Assembly: GCA_014218235.1 (NCBI GenBank)
Contig: CM024753.1
Coordinates: 187,898,348 to 187,962,347, forward strand
DNA length: 64,000 bases
Reading direction: 5' to 3'
Source: Colocasia esculenta
Lineage: Eukaryota; Streptophyta; Magnoliopsida; Alismatales; Araceae
Positions 45,311 through 57,420 of this stretch are shown piece after piece. The translations under genes and the position numbers were made by a program. Under the pieces are notes generated by a model. It worked only from the letters and a program-made list of their open reading frames with translations. It was not told where the DNA came from and did not search any database. How positions within the stretch are numbered: position 1 is the stretch's first letter; every line of letters starts with the position of its first letter.

Positions 45311-45323
45311 CTTTGATACCACT

Positions 45324-47076
45324 TGTTGGCCGTTTTGGTACGGCAGTAAGTTCACCTAGAGGGGGGGGGGGTGAATAGGGTTTTCTGATTTCTGAAAATA
45401 GAGATTTAAACACAGAAAAATACCACTTGAAACTTTGGTTAGTTAGTGTGATAAGGAGCAGTAGTGCGGAAGCAAATAAACAATCACACAAAGGACACAA
45501 GAAATTTATCCTGGTTCGACCCTTCCCACATGGAAGTCCAACGTCCAGTCCCCAAGCAACCTCTTGGGATTTCACTAACCAAGGGTACAGTCCCCCTCAA
45601 GGACCTTACAACACCCAGCACCCCAGCTGGTCTTCTTCTCTTTCCCGGGCAAGAAGGCAGCCCACTTCTCTTATAGGTAAAGAAGCCAACCTCCTGGTAC
45701 AAACCCCAGTGCGGTTCTGCTAGACACAAACCCTAGCTGGATTAACTACTGTATACAGTCCTACAGCTGGACATGATGTCTTTCTTATAAAAGAAAGAAC
45801 AGTGCTGAGAGTTCTACAAGAATGGCCTCTACCCAAAAACTCTCAGCAAACTCTTTCCCCAAGAATTACAATAAGCACAGGGAGAATGAAGAGAGAAAAG
45901 AAAGCTTGAAGGCTTGAATGCTTGAGATGCTTTTGCTTGCTTCTTCTTGGCTCAGGCTCTTTCTCTCTTTCTTTGAGTGTATGTGGCGTTGAGGTTGCTC
46001 ACTGGATGTACACTCCTTCAAAGATTTTCAGGAAAGCTCTCTTTTGATCGTCAGCCTTGCTTCATCTTTTATATGCGAGGCTTTGAATAGATCCGTTGAA
46101 GAGATCCGTTGGAGCTCTTCTAGACGTTGCTGATCTTCTGCTCATTTGTCTTAATCACCCTCTTGTGATCTTCGAGGTCTGTAAGCATGGAAGAGAGTGT
46201 TAGCATAAAAGGAGTGTTTATAATAAACTGTGTGTACTACTATGTTTCTGCTCACTTGACAGGAATAGTAGGTCATATATCTTTTTCTAACAGGAAACTG
46301 AGATACGCAAGCCTTTTTTTCAGAAGATATTTGACTTTTCATTTAGGCGCGAAAAGCACTTTAAATCATTAGAGAAATCGATGTGAGTATGACTTATGAA
46401 ATCGTTATGATCAAGTGTTTACTGAATAAATCGTTATGAGCACTTAACAAGTCGTCATAGAAAGCAAATCGTTGTATTCATTAAAGGAATCATTATGAAT
46501 ACTGAAAAAATTGTTATGAGCGCTAAGAAATCGTTGCGCAAAGCAAAACGTTATGAGCCCTAAAGAAATTGTTATGAGCGCTAAAGAAATCGTTGTGAGC
46601 GCTAAAGAAATCGTTGCACAAAGCAAATCGTTATGAGCGCTAAAGAAATCGTTATGAGCGCTAAAGAAATCGTTATGACGAGCAAATCGTTACGACGTCT
46701 TAAGAAATCATTGTGATGACTTAAGGAATCGTTATAACTTCTAAAGATATCATTGCGAAGGCAAGTCGATGCGGTCACTTAAGAAATCGTTGCACGAAAA
46801 AATCGATGTTGCACTTAACGAATCGTTACACGATCAAATCGTTGTGTAACTTATGAAATCGTTGTTAGTGAAATTGATGTGGCACTTTTGAATAGAAATC
46901 GATGTATATTGAATGAACATCGATTTAGCATTTTAGTGCGCCTTTATTGCATCAATGTGAGACTTAGCATTTTGCTATGAGATTAATGCGACACAGATGA
47001 AACAAAATGTTCAATTTAAGTTACATCATAATTTTGTTAGCACCAAAATATGAAGGTACTAAAGAGTGGTTCAACA
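45324..47076 (-). repeat. Array LTR3 (1,753 bp)
   Basis: TGTTGGCCG...GGTTCAACA. Nearly identical to LTR4, sharing variants such as GTGTGTACTACTATG near 46,230 that differ from LTR1, 2 and 5. Confidence 0.95.
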
Positions 47077-47565
47077 ATCTCCCCCTTTTTGGTGATGAAA
47101 AAATTTATGAGAATTTTCTGACAAAAAAACGTAAAGCATAGAAAATACAGAAAATTCACAGATAATGCATACTCTCCCCCTTTTGTCACTAACCAAAAAG
47201 GAAGGATCATATCATCCATTTTTCTCCCCCTTTGAGAGAATTTCTTACCATTTAGGGGTTCAACAATGATTGTCATTTATTGAATAACTCCCCCTTAATC
47301 TGTGCTCCCCCTGAGTGAGACTCCCTCTTAATCTGAGGCAACTCAGATCTTGTTGCTCTTGACCTTTGACATGTTGTTTGTCAAGTCTTCAGAATCATTG
47401 CCTGTATTTATCTTAAAAACTTGCAAACATTGTTAGTAGCAATGTAAATAAAAACAACATTTGTGACTACTCCCTCTTCAGATATGAGATGGATGAAGAG
47501 CTGGCAGTCATCAGTGCCTTGAGCATCCTTGATCCTGGTGCTCCAAGGCTATCCTACAAACAATC

Positions 47566-49400
47566 TTATTCAAAAATAGGTACCCAAATCTTTTTGGGTC
47601 CTTGATGGTTAGATGCATAAAAGTATCCTTTCGGAATCCAAACTATGTGTCTTGTTGTGCATATGTTTACAGTGTGTCCTAATCTGTTATAATGAGAACA
47701 ACAATGAATATAATCTATTTTACAGTTCTTACTGTTTTTATGATCTCCGCTTAGGACATAATTTTTGGAAACATTTTCTTTTACAGGGGCCTTTTTCTGA
47801 GGCAACTTGGTTTCTTTTACAAATTTCGGCAAATGATATTTTCCTGGATTTATGGCTTGTTTTTTTTTTTTCCAGAGGAATGTATCCAAGCCCTTGTTTA
47901 TTATTTCCATATTTTGATCCTCTTAAGCATAGAGCTAGAGATGTTTATCCTTGAGTTAATTTCTTAACTGATTCTTTTAAATACAGATTTTCTTCAGTTA
48001 GAATTTTTAATTTTTCTTCTAACTCTAACTTCTCATTATTCTTACTTTTCAAATCTTCATTTAAACGATGATTATTATCTTTACTGACCTTTAGTTGTTT
48101 TGCCAATTGTTCCAATTCTGATTTCAGATCAGAATTAGTATTTTCCAAACAAGTAAGGTTGTTCTTGATATTTTTCAATTCTTTTATAAAAACCTTGTGT
48201 TTATCATAAAGTTCATTAAGGACTTCTTCCAAGTCTTCAGATTCTGACCCTGAATTTGTGCATGAATTAAAAAATGAGTCAGAGTGTACCTCATCTAGTC
48301 CTACCATGAAGGTTAGATTTACTTGCTCTTTCTCAGAACTTGAGCTTGATGAGTCTGAGCGTGTGTCCTCTTCATTTTCCCAAGCAGTCGCCATGGCTTT
48401 TCTTTTGAACTTCTTGTGCTGCTTCTTGGACTTCTCGGTTTGACCAGTCTTCTTGAGTCTTGGACAATCTGGTCTTAGATGTCCAGGTTTTTTGCATTCT
48501 TAGTAGACTGGTTCTTTCTCCTTTTTCTCTTTCCTTTGGATCATTCTTGATCCATTTTTCTTCTTCTTTAAAATCTTCTGAAGTTTGGACAATACTTCAT
48601 CAGCATCACTGCCTTCAGATCCTGCAATTTTTGAGCTAGAAGAAGAAGAAGTGGAAGGAGCAGCTACCACTTTTAGAGCATTAGTACATTTCTTCTTAGA
48701 TGAGCTTTCAGATAATCGCTCCATATTTATTTCATGTGCCATGAGAGAACCTATTAAATTATCAATCGATAATTTGGTTAAATCATGGGCCTCTTCAATA
48801 GCAGTTACTTTAGGTGTCCATGAAATAGTTAAGGACCTAAGTATCTTCCTAACAGTTTCTTCATTGGAAAGAGTTTTTCCAAGAGAATTTAAACCTACTA
48901 CTATGCTTGAAAATCTATTATACATAGTAGTAATATTTTCATTTGGAAGCATTTTAAATTGTTCGTATTGTGAAACAAGAATATCTATTCTAGTTTGTTT
49001 CACTTTATCCATTCCTTCATAAGTTATTTGCAGTTTATCCTAAATTTCTTTAGCAGATTTGCATGCAGATACTCTACTAAATTCCTTTTTAGATAAAGCA
49101 CAACATAAATAATTTTTTGCTTTAAAATTAGAGATAGTTTACTTTTATCAGTAGGTGTAATGGCAGTAGTGCCTTCAACAGGAACAATAATAAAGTCACC
49201 TACCTCAATTACCTGCCACAGATCAAAGTCTGTGCCTCGAATGAAGCATTTCATTCCCATCTTCCAATATTGGTAGTCTTCTCCATCAAAGAATGGAGGT
49301 CTGGTGACTGATTGACCTTCAGCATATCCTTGAGCTGCGATGGATCTTTGCTCTAAGATCGTTGGATCTTCTTGAAAGTTCAGAGACCCACTTGATACCA
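47566..49400 (-). pseudogene. gag: Gag of array internal domain 3 (chimeric copy)
   Basis: Upstream two-thirds (about 47,760-49,400) is almost identical to internal domain 2, including the W-to-stop change near 49,040 and the knuckle TAA near 48,503. The downstream end (47,077-47,760) is almost identical to internal domain 4, for example the second knuckle reading H-Y-N-R-L-G-H in which its first Cys pair is partly lost. A one-base deletion near 49,130 shifts frame in the capsid. Ends G-P-K-K-I-W-V-P. Confidence 0.87.
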
Positions 49401-49402
49401 CT

Positions 49403-51171
49403 TGTTGGCCGTTTTGGTACGGCAGTAAGTTCACCTAGAGGGGGGGGGGGTGAATAGGGTTTTCTGATTTCTGAAAATAGAGATTTAAACACAGAAAAAT
49501 ACCACTTGAAACTTTGGTTAGTTAGTGTGATAAGGAGCAGTAGTGCGGAAGCAAATAAACAATCACACAAAGGACACAAGAAATTTATCCTGGTTCGACC
49601 CTTCCCACATGGAAGTCCAACGTCCAGTCCCCAAGCAACCTCTTGGGATTTCACTAACCAAGGGTACAGTCCCCCTCAAGGACCTTACAACACCCAGCAC
49701 CCCAGCTGGTCTTCTTCTCTTTCCCGGGCAAGAAGGCAGCCCACTTCTCTTATAGGTAAAGAAGCCAACCTCCTGGTACAAACCCCAGTGCGGTTCTGCT
49801 AGACACAAACCCCTAGCTGGATTAACTACTGTATACAGTCCTACAGCTGGACATGATGTCTTTCTTATAAAAGAAAGAACAGTGCTGAGAGTTCTACAAG
49901 AATGGCCTCTACCCAAAAACTCTCAGCAAACTCTTTCCCCAAGAATTACAATAAGCACAGGGAGAATGAAGAGAGAAAAGAAAGCTTGAAGGCTTGAATG
50001 CTTGAGATGCTTTTGCTTGCTTCTTCTTGGCTCAGGCTCTTTCTCTCTTTCTTTGAGTGTATGTGGCGTTGAGGTTGCTCACTGGATGTACACTCCTTCA
50101 AAGATTTTCAGGAAAGCTCTCTTTTGATCGTCAGCCTTGCTTCATCTTTTATATGTAGCTTTTATATGCGAGGCTTTGAATAGATCCGTTGAAGAGATCC
50201 GTTGGAGCTCTTCTAGACGTTGCTGATCTTCTGCTCATTTGTCTTAATCACCCTCTTGTGATCTTCGAGGTCTGTAAGCATGGAAGAGAGTGTTAGCATA
50301 AAAGGAGTGTTTATAATAAACTGTGTGTACTACTATGTTTCTGCTCACTTGACAGGAATAGTAGGTCATATATCTTTTTCTAACAGGAAACTGAGATACG
50401 CAAGCCTTTTTTTCAGAAGATATTTGACTTTTCATTTAGGCGCGAAAAGCACTTTAAATCATTAGAGAAATCGATGTGAGTATGACTTATGAAATCGTTA
50501 TGATCAAGTGTTTACTGAATAAATCGTTATGAGCACTTAACAAGTCGTCATAGAAAGCAAATCGTTGTATTCATTAAAGGAATCATTATGAATACTGAAA
50601 AAATTGTTATGAGCGCTAAAGAAATCGTTGCGCAAAGCAAAACGTTATGAGCCCTAAAGAAATTGTTATGAGCGCTAAAGAAATCGTTGTGAGCGCTAAA
50701 GAAATCGTTGCACAAAGCAAATCGTTATGAGCGCTAAAGAAATCGTTATGAGCGCTAAAGAAATCGTTATGACGAGCAAATCGTTACGACGTCTTAAGAA
50801 ATCATTGTGATGACTTAAGGAATCGTTATAACTTCTAAAGATATCATTGCGAAGGCAAGTCGATGCGGTCACTTAAGAAATCGTTGCACGAAAAAATCGA
50901 TGTTGCACTTAACGAATCGTTACACGATCAAATCGTTGTGTAACTTATGAAATCGTTGTTAGTGAAATTGATGTGGCACTTTTGAATAGAAATCGATGTA
51001 TATTGAATGAACATCGATTTAGCATTTTAGTGCGCCTTTATTGCATCAATGTGAGACTTAGCATTTTGCTATGAGATTAATGCGACACAGATGAAACAAA
51101 ATGTTCAATTTAAGTTACATCATAAATTTTGTTAGCACCAAAATATGAAGGTACTAAAGAGTGGTTCAACA
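49403..51171 (-). repeat. Array LTR4 (1,769 bp) with duplicated TATA-like box
   Basis: TGTTGGCCG...GGTTCAACA. Differs from LTR3 by a few bases and by a 13-bp tandem duplication at 50,146-50,168 that repeats CTTTTATATG, the TATA-like box read on the - strand. Confidence 0.95.
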
Positions 51172-51660
51172 ATCTCCCCCTTTTTGGTGATGAAAAAATT
51201 TATGAGAATTTTCTGACAAAAAAACGTAAAGCATAGAAAATACAGAAAATTCACAGATAATGCATACTCTCCCCCTTTTGTCACTAACCAAAAAGGAAGG
51301 ATCATATCATCCATTTTTCTCCCCCTTTGAGAGAATTTCTTACCATTTAGGGGTTCAACAATGATTGTCATTTATTGAATAACTCCCCCTTAATCTGTGC
51401 TCCCCCTGAGTGAGACTCCCTCTTAATCTGAGGCAACTCAGATCTTGTTGCTCTTGACCTTTGACATGTTGTTTGTCAAGTCTTCAGAATCATTGCCTGT
51501 ATTTATCTTAAAAACTTGCAAACATTGTTAGTAGCAATGTAAATAAAAACAACATTTGTGACTACTCCCTCTTCAGATATGAGATGGATGAAGAGCTGGC
51601 AGTCATCAGTGCCTTGAGCATCCTTGATCCTGGTGCTCCAAGGCTATCCTACAAACAATC

Positions 51661-53490
51661 TTATTCAAAAATAGGTACCCAAATCTTTTTGGGTCCTTGA
51701 TGGTTAGATGCATAAAAGTATCCTTTCGGAATCCAAACTATGTGTCTTGTTGTGCATATGTTTACAGTGTGTCCTAATCTGTTATAATGAGAACAACAAT
51801 GAATATAATCTATTTTACAGTTCTTACTGTTTTTATGATCTCCGCTTAGGACATAATTTTTGGAAACATTTTCTTTTACAGGGGCCTTTTTCCTGAGGCA
51901 ACTTGGTTTCCTTTACAAATTTCGGCAAAGGATAATTTCTTGGATTTATGGCTTGTTTTTCTTTTTCCAGAGGAATGTATACAAGCCCTTGTTTATTATT
52001 TCCATATTTTGATCCTCTTAAGCATAGAGCTAGAGATGTTTTTCCTTGAGTTAATTTCTTAACTGATTCTTTTAAATACATATTTTCTTCAGTTATAATT
52101 TTTAATTTTTCTTCTAACTCTAACTTCTCATTATTCTTACTTTTCAAATCTTCATTTAAACGATGATTATTATCTTTACTGACCTTTAGTTGTTTTTCCA
52201 ATTGTTCCAATTCTGATTTCAGATCAGAATTAGTATTTTCCAAACAAGTAAGGTTGTTCTTGATATTTTTCAATTCTTTTACAACAACCTTGTGTTTATC
52301 ATAAAGTTCATTAAAGACTTCTTCCAAGTCTTTAGATTCTGACCCTGAATTTGTGCTTGAATTAAAAAATGAGTCAGTGTGCACCTCATCTAGTCCTACC
52401 ATGAAGGCTAGATTTACTTGCTTTTTCTCAGAACTTGAGCTTGATGAGTCTGAGCGTGTGTCCTCTTCATTTTCCCAAGCAGTCGACATGGCTTTTCTTT
52501 TGAACTTCTTGTGCTGCTTCTTGGACTTCTCGATTTGACCAGTCTTCTTGAGTCTTGGACAATCTGGTCATAGATGTCCAGGTTTTCTGCTTTCATAGCA
52601 GACTGGTTCTTTCTCCTTTTTCTCTTTCCTTTGGATCTTTCTTGATCCATTTTTCTTCTTCTTTAAAATCTTCTGAAGTTTGGACAATACTTCATCAGCA
52701 TCACTGCCTTCAGATCCTGCAATTTTTGAGCTAGAAGAAGAAGAAGTGGAAGGAGCAGCTACCACTTTAAGAGCATTAGTACATTTCTTCTTAGATGAGC
52801 TTTCAGATAATCGCTCCATATTTATTTCATGTGCCATGAGAGAACCTATTAAATTATCAATCGATAATTTGGTTAAATCATGGGCCTCTTCAATAGCAGT
52901 TACTTTAGGTGTCCATGAAATAGTTAAGGACCTAAGTATCTTCCTAACAGTTTCTTCATTGGAAAGAGTTTTTCCAAGAGAATTTAAACCTACTACTATG
53001 CTTGAAAATCTATTATACATAGTAGTAATATTTTCATTTGGAAGCATTTTAAATTGTTCGTATTGTGAAACAAGAATATCTATTCTACTTTGTTTCACTT
53101 TATCCATTCCTTCATAAGTTATTTGCAGTTTATCCTAAATTTCTTTAGCAGATTTGCATGCAGATACTCTACTAAATTCCTTTTTAGATAAAGCACAACA
53201 TAAATAATTTTTTGCTTTAAAATTTAGAGATAGTTTACTTTTATCAGTAGGTGTAATGGCAGTAGTGCCTTCAACAGGAACAATAATAAAGTCACCTACC
53301 TCAATTACCTGCCACAGATCAAAGTCTGTGCCTCGAATGAAGCATTTCATTCCCATCTTCCAATATTGGTAGTCTTCTCCATCAAAGAATGGAGGTCTGG
53401 TGACTGATTGACCTTCAGCATATCATTGAGCTGCCATGGATCTTTGCTCTAAGATCGTTGGATCTTCTTGAAAGTTCAGAGACCCACTTT
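51661..53490 (-). pseudogene. gag: Gag of array internal domain 4
   Basis: The most distinct copy. The first zinc knuckle reads C-Y-E-S-R-K-P-G-H-L, then stop: its first Cys and Tyr are intact where the other copies have a TAA, but its second Cys is Ser. The W-to-stop change near 53,135 is shared with internal domains 2 and 3. The coiled coil (about 52,090-52,330) is intact. An extra C near 51,892 shifts the frame before the second knuckle. Confidence 0.86.
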
Positions 53491-53499
53491 GATACCACT

Positions 53500-55297
53500 T
53501 GTTGGCCCTTTTGGTACGGCCCTTTTGGTACGGCAGCAAGTTCACCTAGAGGGGGGGGGGGGGGTGAATAGGTTTTTCTGATTTCTGCAAATAGAGATTA
53601 AACACAGAAAAATACCACTTGAAACTTTGGTTAGTTAGTGTGATAAGGAGCAGCAGTGCGGAAGCAAATAAACAATCACACAAAGGACACAAGAAATTTA
53701 TCCTGGTTCGGCCCTTCCCACATGAAAGTCCAACGTCCAGCCCCCAAGCAACCTCTGGATTTCACTAACCAAGGGTACAGTCCCCCTCAAGGACCTTACA
53801 ACACCCAGCACCCCAGCTGGTCTTCTTTTCTTTCCCGGGCAAGAAGGCAGCCCACTTCTCTTACAGGTAAAGAAGCCAACCTCCTGGTACAAACCCCAGT
53901 GCGGTTCTGCTAGACACAAACCCCTAGCTGGGTTAACTACTGTATACAGTCCTACAGCTGGACAGGATGTCTTTCTTATAAAAGAAAGAACAGTGCTGAG
54001 AGTTCTACAAGAATGGCCTCTACCCAAAAACTCTCAGCAAAAACTCTCCCCAAGAATTACAATAAGCACAGGGAGAATGAAGAGAGAAAAGAAAGCTTGA
54101 AGGCTTGAATGCTTGAGACGCTTTTGCTTGCTTCTTCTTGGCTTAGGCTCTTTCTCTCTTTCTTTATGTGTATGTGGCGTTGAGGTTGCTCACTGGATGT
54201 ACACTCCTTCAAAGATTTTCAGGAAAGCTCTCTTTTGATCTTCAGCCTTGCTTCATCTTTTATATGCAAGGCTTTGTATAGATCCGTTGAAGAGATCCGT
54301 TGGAGCTCTTCTAGATGTTGCTGATCTTCTGCTCATTTATCTTAATCACCCTCTTGTGATCTTCGAGGTCTGTAAGTATGGAAGAGAGTGTTAGCATAAA
54401 AGGAGTGTTTATAATAAACTGTGCATACTACTCATGTGTTTCTGCTCACTTGACAGGAATAGTAGGTCATATATCTTTTTCTGACAGGAAACTGAGACAC
54501 GCAAACCTTTTTGTAAGAAGATATTTGACTTTTCATTTAGGCACAAAAATCACTTTAAATCATTAGAGAAATCAATGTGAGTATGACTTATGAAATCGTT
54601 ATGATCAAGTGTTTACTGAAGAAATCGTTATGAGCACTTAACAAGTCGTTATAGAAAGCAAATCGTTGTATTCATTAAAGGAATCGTTATGAATACTGAA
54701 GAAGTCGTTATGAGCACTAAAGAAATCGTTATGAGCGCTAAAGAAATTGTTGCGCAAAGCAAATCGTTATGAGCGCTAAAGAAATTGTTATGAGTGCTAA
54801 AGAAATCATTTTGAGCGCTAAAGAAATCGTTGTGAGCGCTAAAGAAATCGTTGTGAGCGCTAAAGAAATCGTTATGAGCGCTAAAGAAATCGTTATGACG
54901 AGTAAATCATTACAACGTCTTAAGAAATCATTGTGATGACTTAAGGAATCGTTATAGCTTCTAAAGAAATCGTTGCGAAGGCAAGTCGATGCGGTCACTT
55001 AAGAAATCGTTGCATGATAAAATTGAAGTTTCACTTAACGAATCGTTACACGATCAAATCGTTGTGTAACTTATGAAATCGTTGTTAGTGAAATTGATGT
55101 GGCACTTTTGAATAGAAATCGATGTATATTGAATGAACATCGATTTAGCATTTTAGTGCGCCTTTATTGCATCAATGTGAGACTTAGCATTTTGCTATGA
55201 GATTGATGCGACACAGATGAAACAAAATGTTCAATTTAAGTTACATCATAAATTTTGTTAGCACCAAAATATGAAGGTACTAAAGAGTGGTTCAACC
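53500..55297 (-). repeat. Array LTR5 (1,798 bp), outer 5' LTR
   Basis: It starts TGTTGGCCC, with the first 15-17 bases (CCCTTTTGGTACGG) duplicated at 53,507-53,535. It ends TTCAACC instead of TTCAACA, next to the target duplication GGATC at 55,298-55,302. It has the longest minisatellite block (about 54,568-55,085). Confidence 0.95.
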
Positions 55298-55302
55298 GGA
55301 TC

Positions 55303-57420
55303 CCTATCCGAAACAACAGTTACTGGAATTCCATGCAACGACACAATTCTATACACATACAACCTTGATAATCTATCCACTTCCCATGACATGCTCACGG
55401 CTAACAACCTGCACACCTTTGTCAATTTATCAATAAAGACTCATATACCATTGTGACCTGACGCTGTCCTTGGCAAACCTGCCACAAAATACATAGCTAT
55501 GTCATCCCACTTCCACTGCGGAATGGGTAATGGCTGCAATAAACCTCCTGGCCTTTGACCTCTTGCTATAAATTCTGTTATTTCCTTCTTCATGCTCGGC
55601 CACCAGAAATACTTCTTCAAATCTTGATACATCTTTGTGCTTCTTGGGTGAATAGTATACCTGGATCGGTGTGCTTCTTCCATCACTTTCTGCTTCACTC
55701 CTACTTCACTTGGGACATACAACATGTTCCTGAATCGGACTACACAATCATCATCAATGGTAACATCTTCCATCTTCACAATTTCAGCTAAGTTCTCATC
55801 TACTTTCTGAGCTTCTATTATCTGCCAATACAAAGATGGTTCTATTGTGCTGCTGGCTAACACTGCTTGTTGCTGGCTACTTGGAACAAATAAGGAATTC
55901 TCTGCTACATCTTCATACAACTTCCATTCTCTTATCATCATGTGACTCATCACTGCCTTTCTACTCAAAGCATCTGCAATAACATTGGCCTTGCTCGGAT
56001 GATATGCTAAGCTGAAATCATAATCTTTCAAATACTCCACCCATCTACGCTGCCTCAAATTCAAATCCTTCTGCAAAAGGATATACTTTAAGCTTTTGTG
56101 ATCCGTGAAGATTTCAAATCTTTCACCATACAAGTAGTGCCTCCATAGCTTCAATGCAAATACCACTACTGCCAGCTCTAAATCATGTGTTGGGTAATTC
56201 TCTTCATGCCGCTTCAATTGCCTGGATGCATAAGCCACCACTTTCCCATGCTGCATTAGTACTGCACCAAGTCCTCTCCTGGAAGCATCTGTGTACAACA
56301 AAAAACCACCTCGGCCTGATAGTATTTTCAATATAGGTGCTGAAGTGAGCTGCTTCTTCAATTCTATAAAACTACACATGTAATCAGATGACCATACAAA
56401 AGGCACTCCCTTTTTGGTAAGTCTTGTCATTGGTGCTGTAATCTTTGAGAAATATTGAATAAAACCGCCTGTAATAACCTGACAAACCAAGGAAGCTTTT
56501 GATTTCTGGCACTGACTTTGGTTCCTCCCACTTCATAACTGCTTCTACTTTAGCTGGGTCCACTGCAACACCTTCCCCTGAAATCACATGCCCCAAAAAC
56601 TGGATTTCCTTTAACCAAAACTCACACTTACTGAATTTAACATATAGCTGGTGATCCCTCAATGTCTGCAAAGTGATTCTCAAATGAGCTGCATGTTCCT
56701 CTTCTGAAGCTAAATACACTAATATATCATCTATGAACACCACAATAAACCGATCTAAATATGGATGAAAAACTATGTTCATCAAGTTCATAAAAGTTGC
56801 AAGTGCATTGGTTAGCCCAAATGGCATAACCACAAACTCATAGTGCCCATACCTTGTTCTGAATGTTGTTTTATCAATGTCTTCTTCTCGAATCCTCAAC
56901 TGGTGATAACCCGATCTCAAATCAATCTTGAAGAATATCTTTGCCGACTGCAATTGATCAAACAAATCATCAATCCGGGGTAGTGGATACCTGTTCTTAA
57001 TAGTGACCTGATTCAACTGACGGTAATCAATACACATTCTAAGGCTGCCATCTTTCTTTCTAACAAACAAAACTAGTGCTCCCCATGGCGAGTGACTAGG
57101 CCGAATGAAACCCTTTTCTAATAATTCTTGCAATTGTTTCTTCAATTCCTTTAACTCTGCAGGTGCCATCTTGTAGGTGCCTTGACATTGGCATACTACC
57201 CAGCTGCAATTCCACTATAAAGTCGACCTCTCTATGTGGAGCCAACCTTGGTAACTCTTTTGAGAATACATCCTCAAAATCTTTAACCACGGGCACCATC
57301 TCTACTGTCTTACCTGCTTCAACCAAACTGACTGATACTAAATATGCTAGACACCCTGCATTAATCAATCTCCTAGCCTTAACAGAAGAAATGATAAACT
57401 TAGGGGTATAGAATGGCATA
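55303..57420 (-). pseudogene. pol: G2 pol: reverse transcriptase, RNase H, integrase N-terminal half
   Basis: Reverse transcriptase (56,470-57,170): K-K-D-G-S-L-R-M-C-I-D-Y, F-K-I-D-L-R-S-G-Y (first catalytic Asp), V-V-M-P-F-G-L-T-N-A and F-I-D-D-I-L-V-Y (near 56,725). RNase H (about 55,960-56,320): Y-T-D-A-S, E-L-A-V-V-V, F-T-D-H-K-S-L, A-D-A-L-S-R-K. The integrase zinc region has H-R-S-R-Y-T-I-H but reads F-I-A-R-G-Q-R-P-G-G near 55,560, so the segment with both zinc Cys is deleted in frame. Integrase core ends at V-S-D-R-D-P. Frameshifts lie near 56,460 and 57,165, and a stop near 55,440. Confidence 0.92.

Larger units (their letters stand above)
19822..55297 (-). mobile_element. Tandem five-LTR array of a gag-only Sirevirus-like retroelement
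   Basis: Five near-identical LTRs (19,822; 41,300; 45,324; 49,403; 53,500) alternate with four internal domains of 2,326-2,328 bp, counting internal 1 without its insertions. All units read on the - strand. The whole block is flanked by one 5-bp duplication, GGATC; neighbouring units share an LTR and have no target duplication between them. Internal domains encode only gag with coiled coil and zinc knuckles, with no protease, integrase, reverse transcriptase or RNase H. Multiple polypurine tracts and a tRNA-Met primer site fit a Sirevirus (Ty1/copia) origin. The non-autonomous form resembles what is called TR-GAG. Confidence 0.9.

Noticed and set aside
48585..49022. 145-residue open frame on the + strand, repeated at 52,680-53,117 and, shorter, at 44,570-44,941
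   Set aside because: It is the exact antisense of the gag capsid region in each array unit and conserved only because gag is; no motif of its own.
41300..53499. Four independent insertions of the same retroelement side by side
   Set aside because: Units share LTRs, and there are no target duplications or foreign bases between them; only the outer pair GGATC exists.
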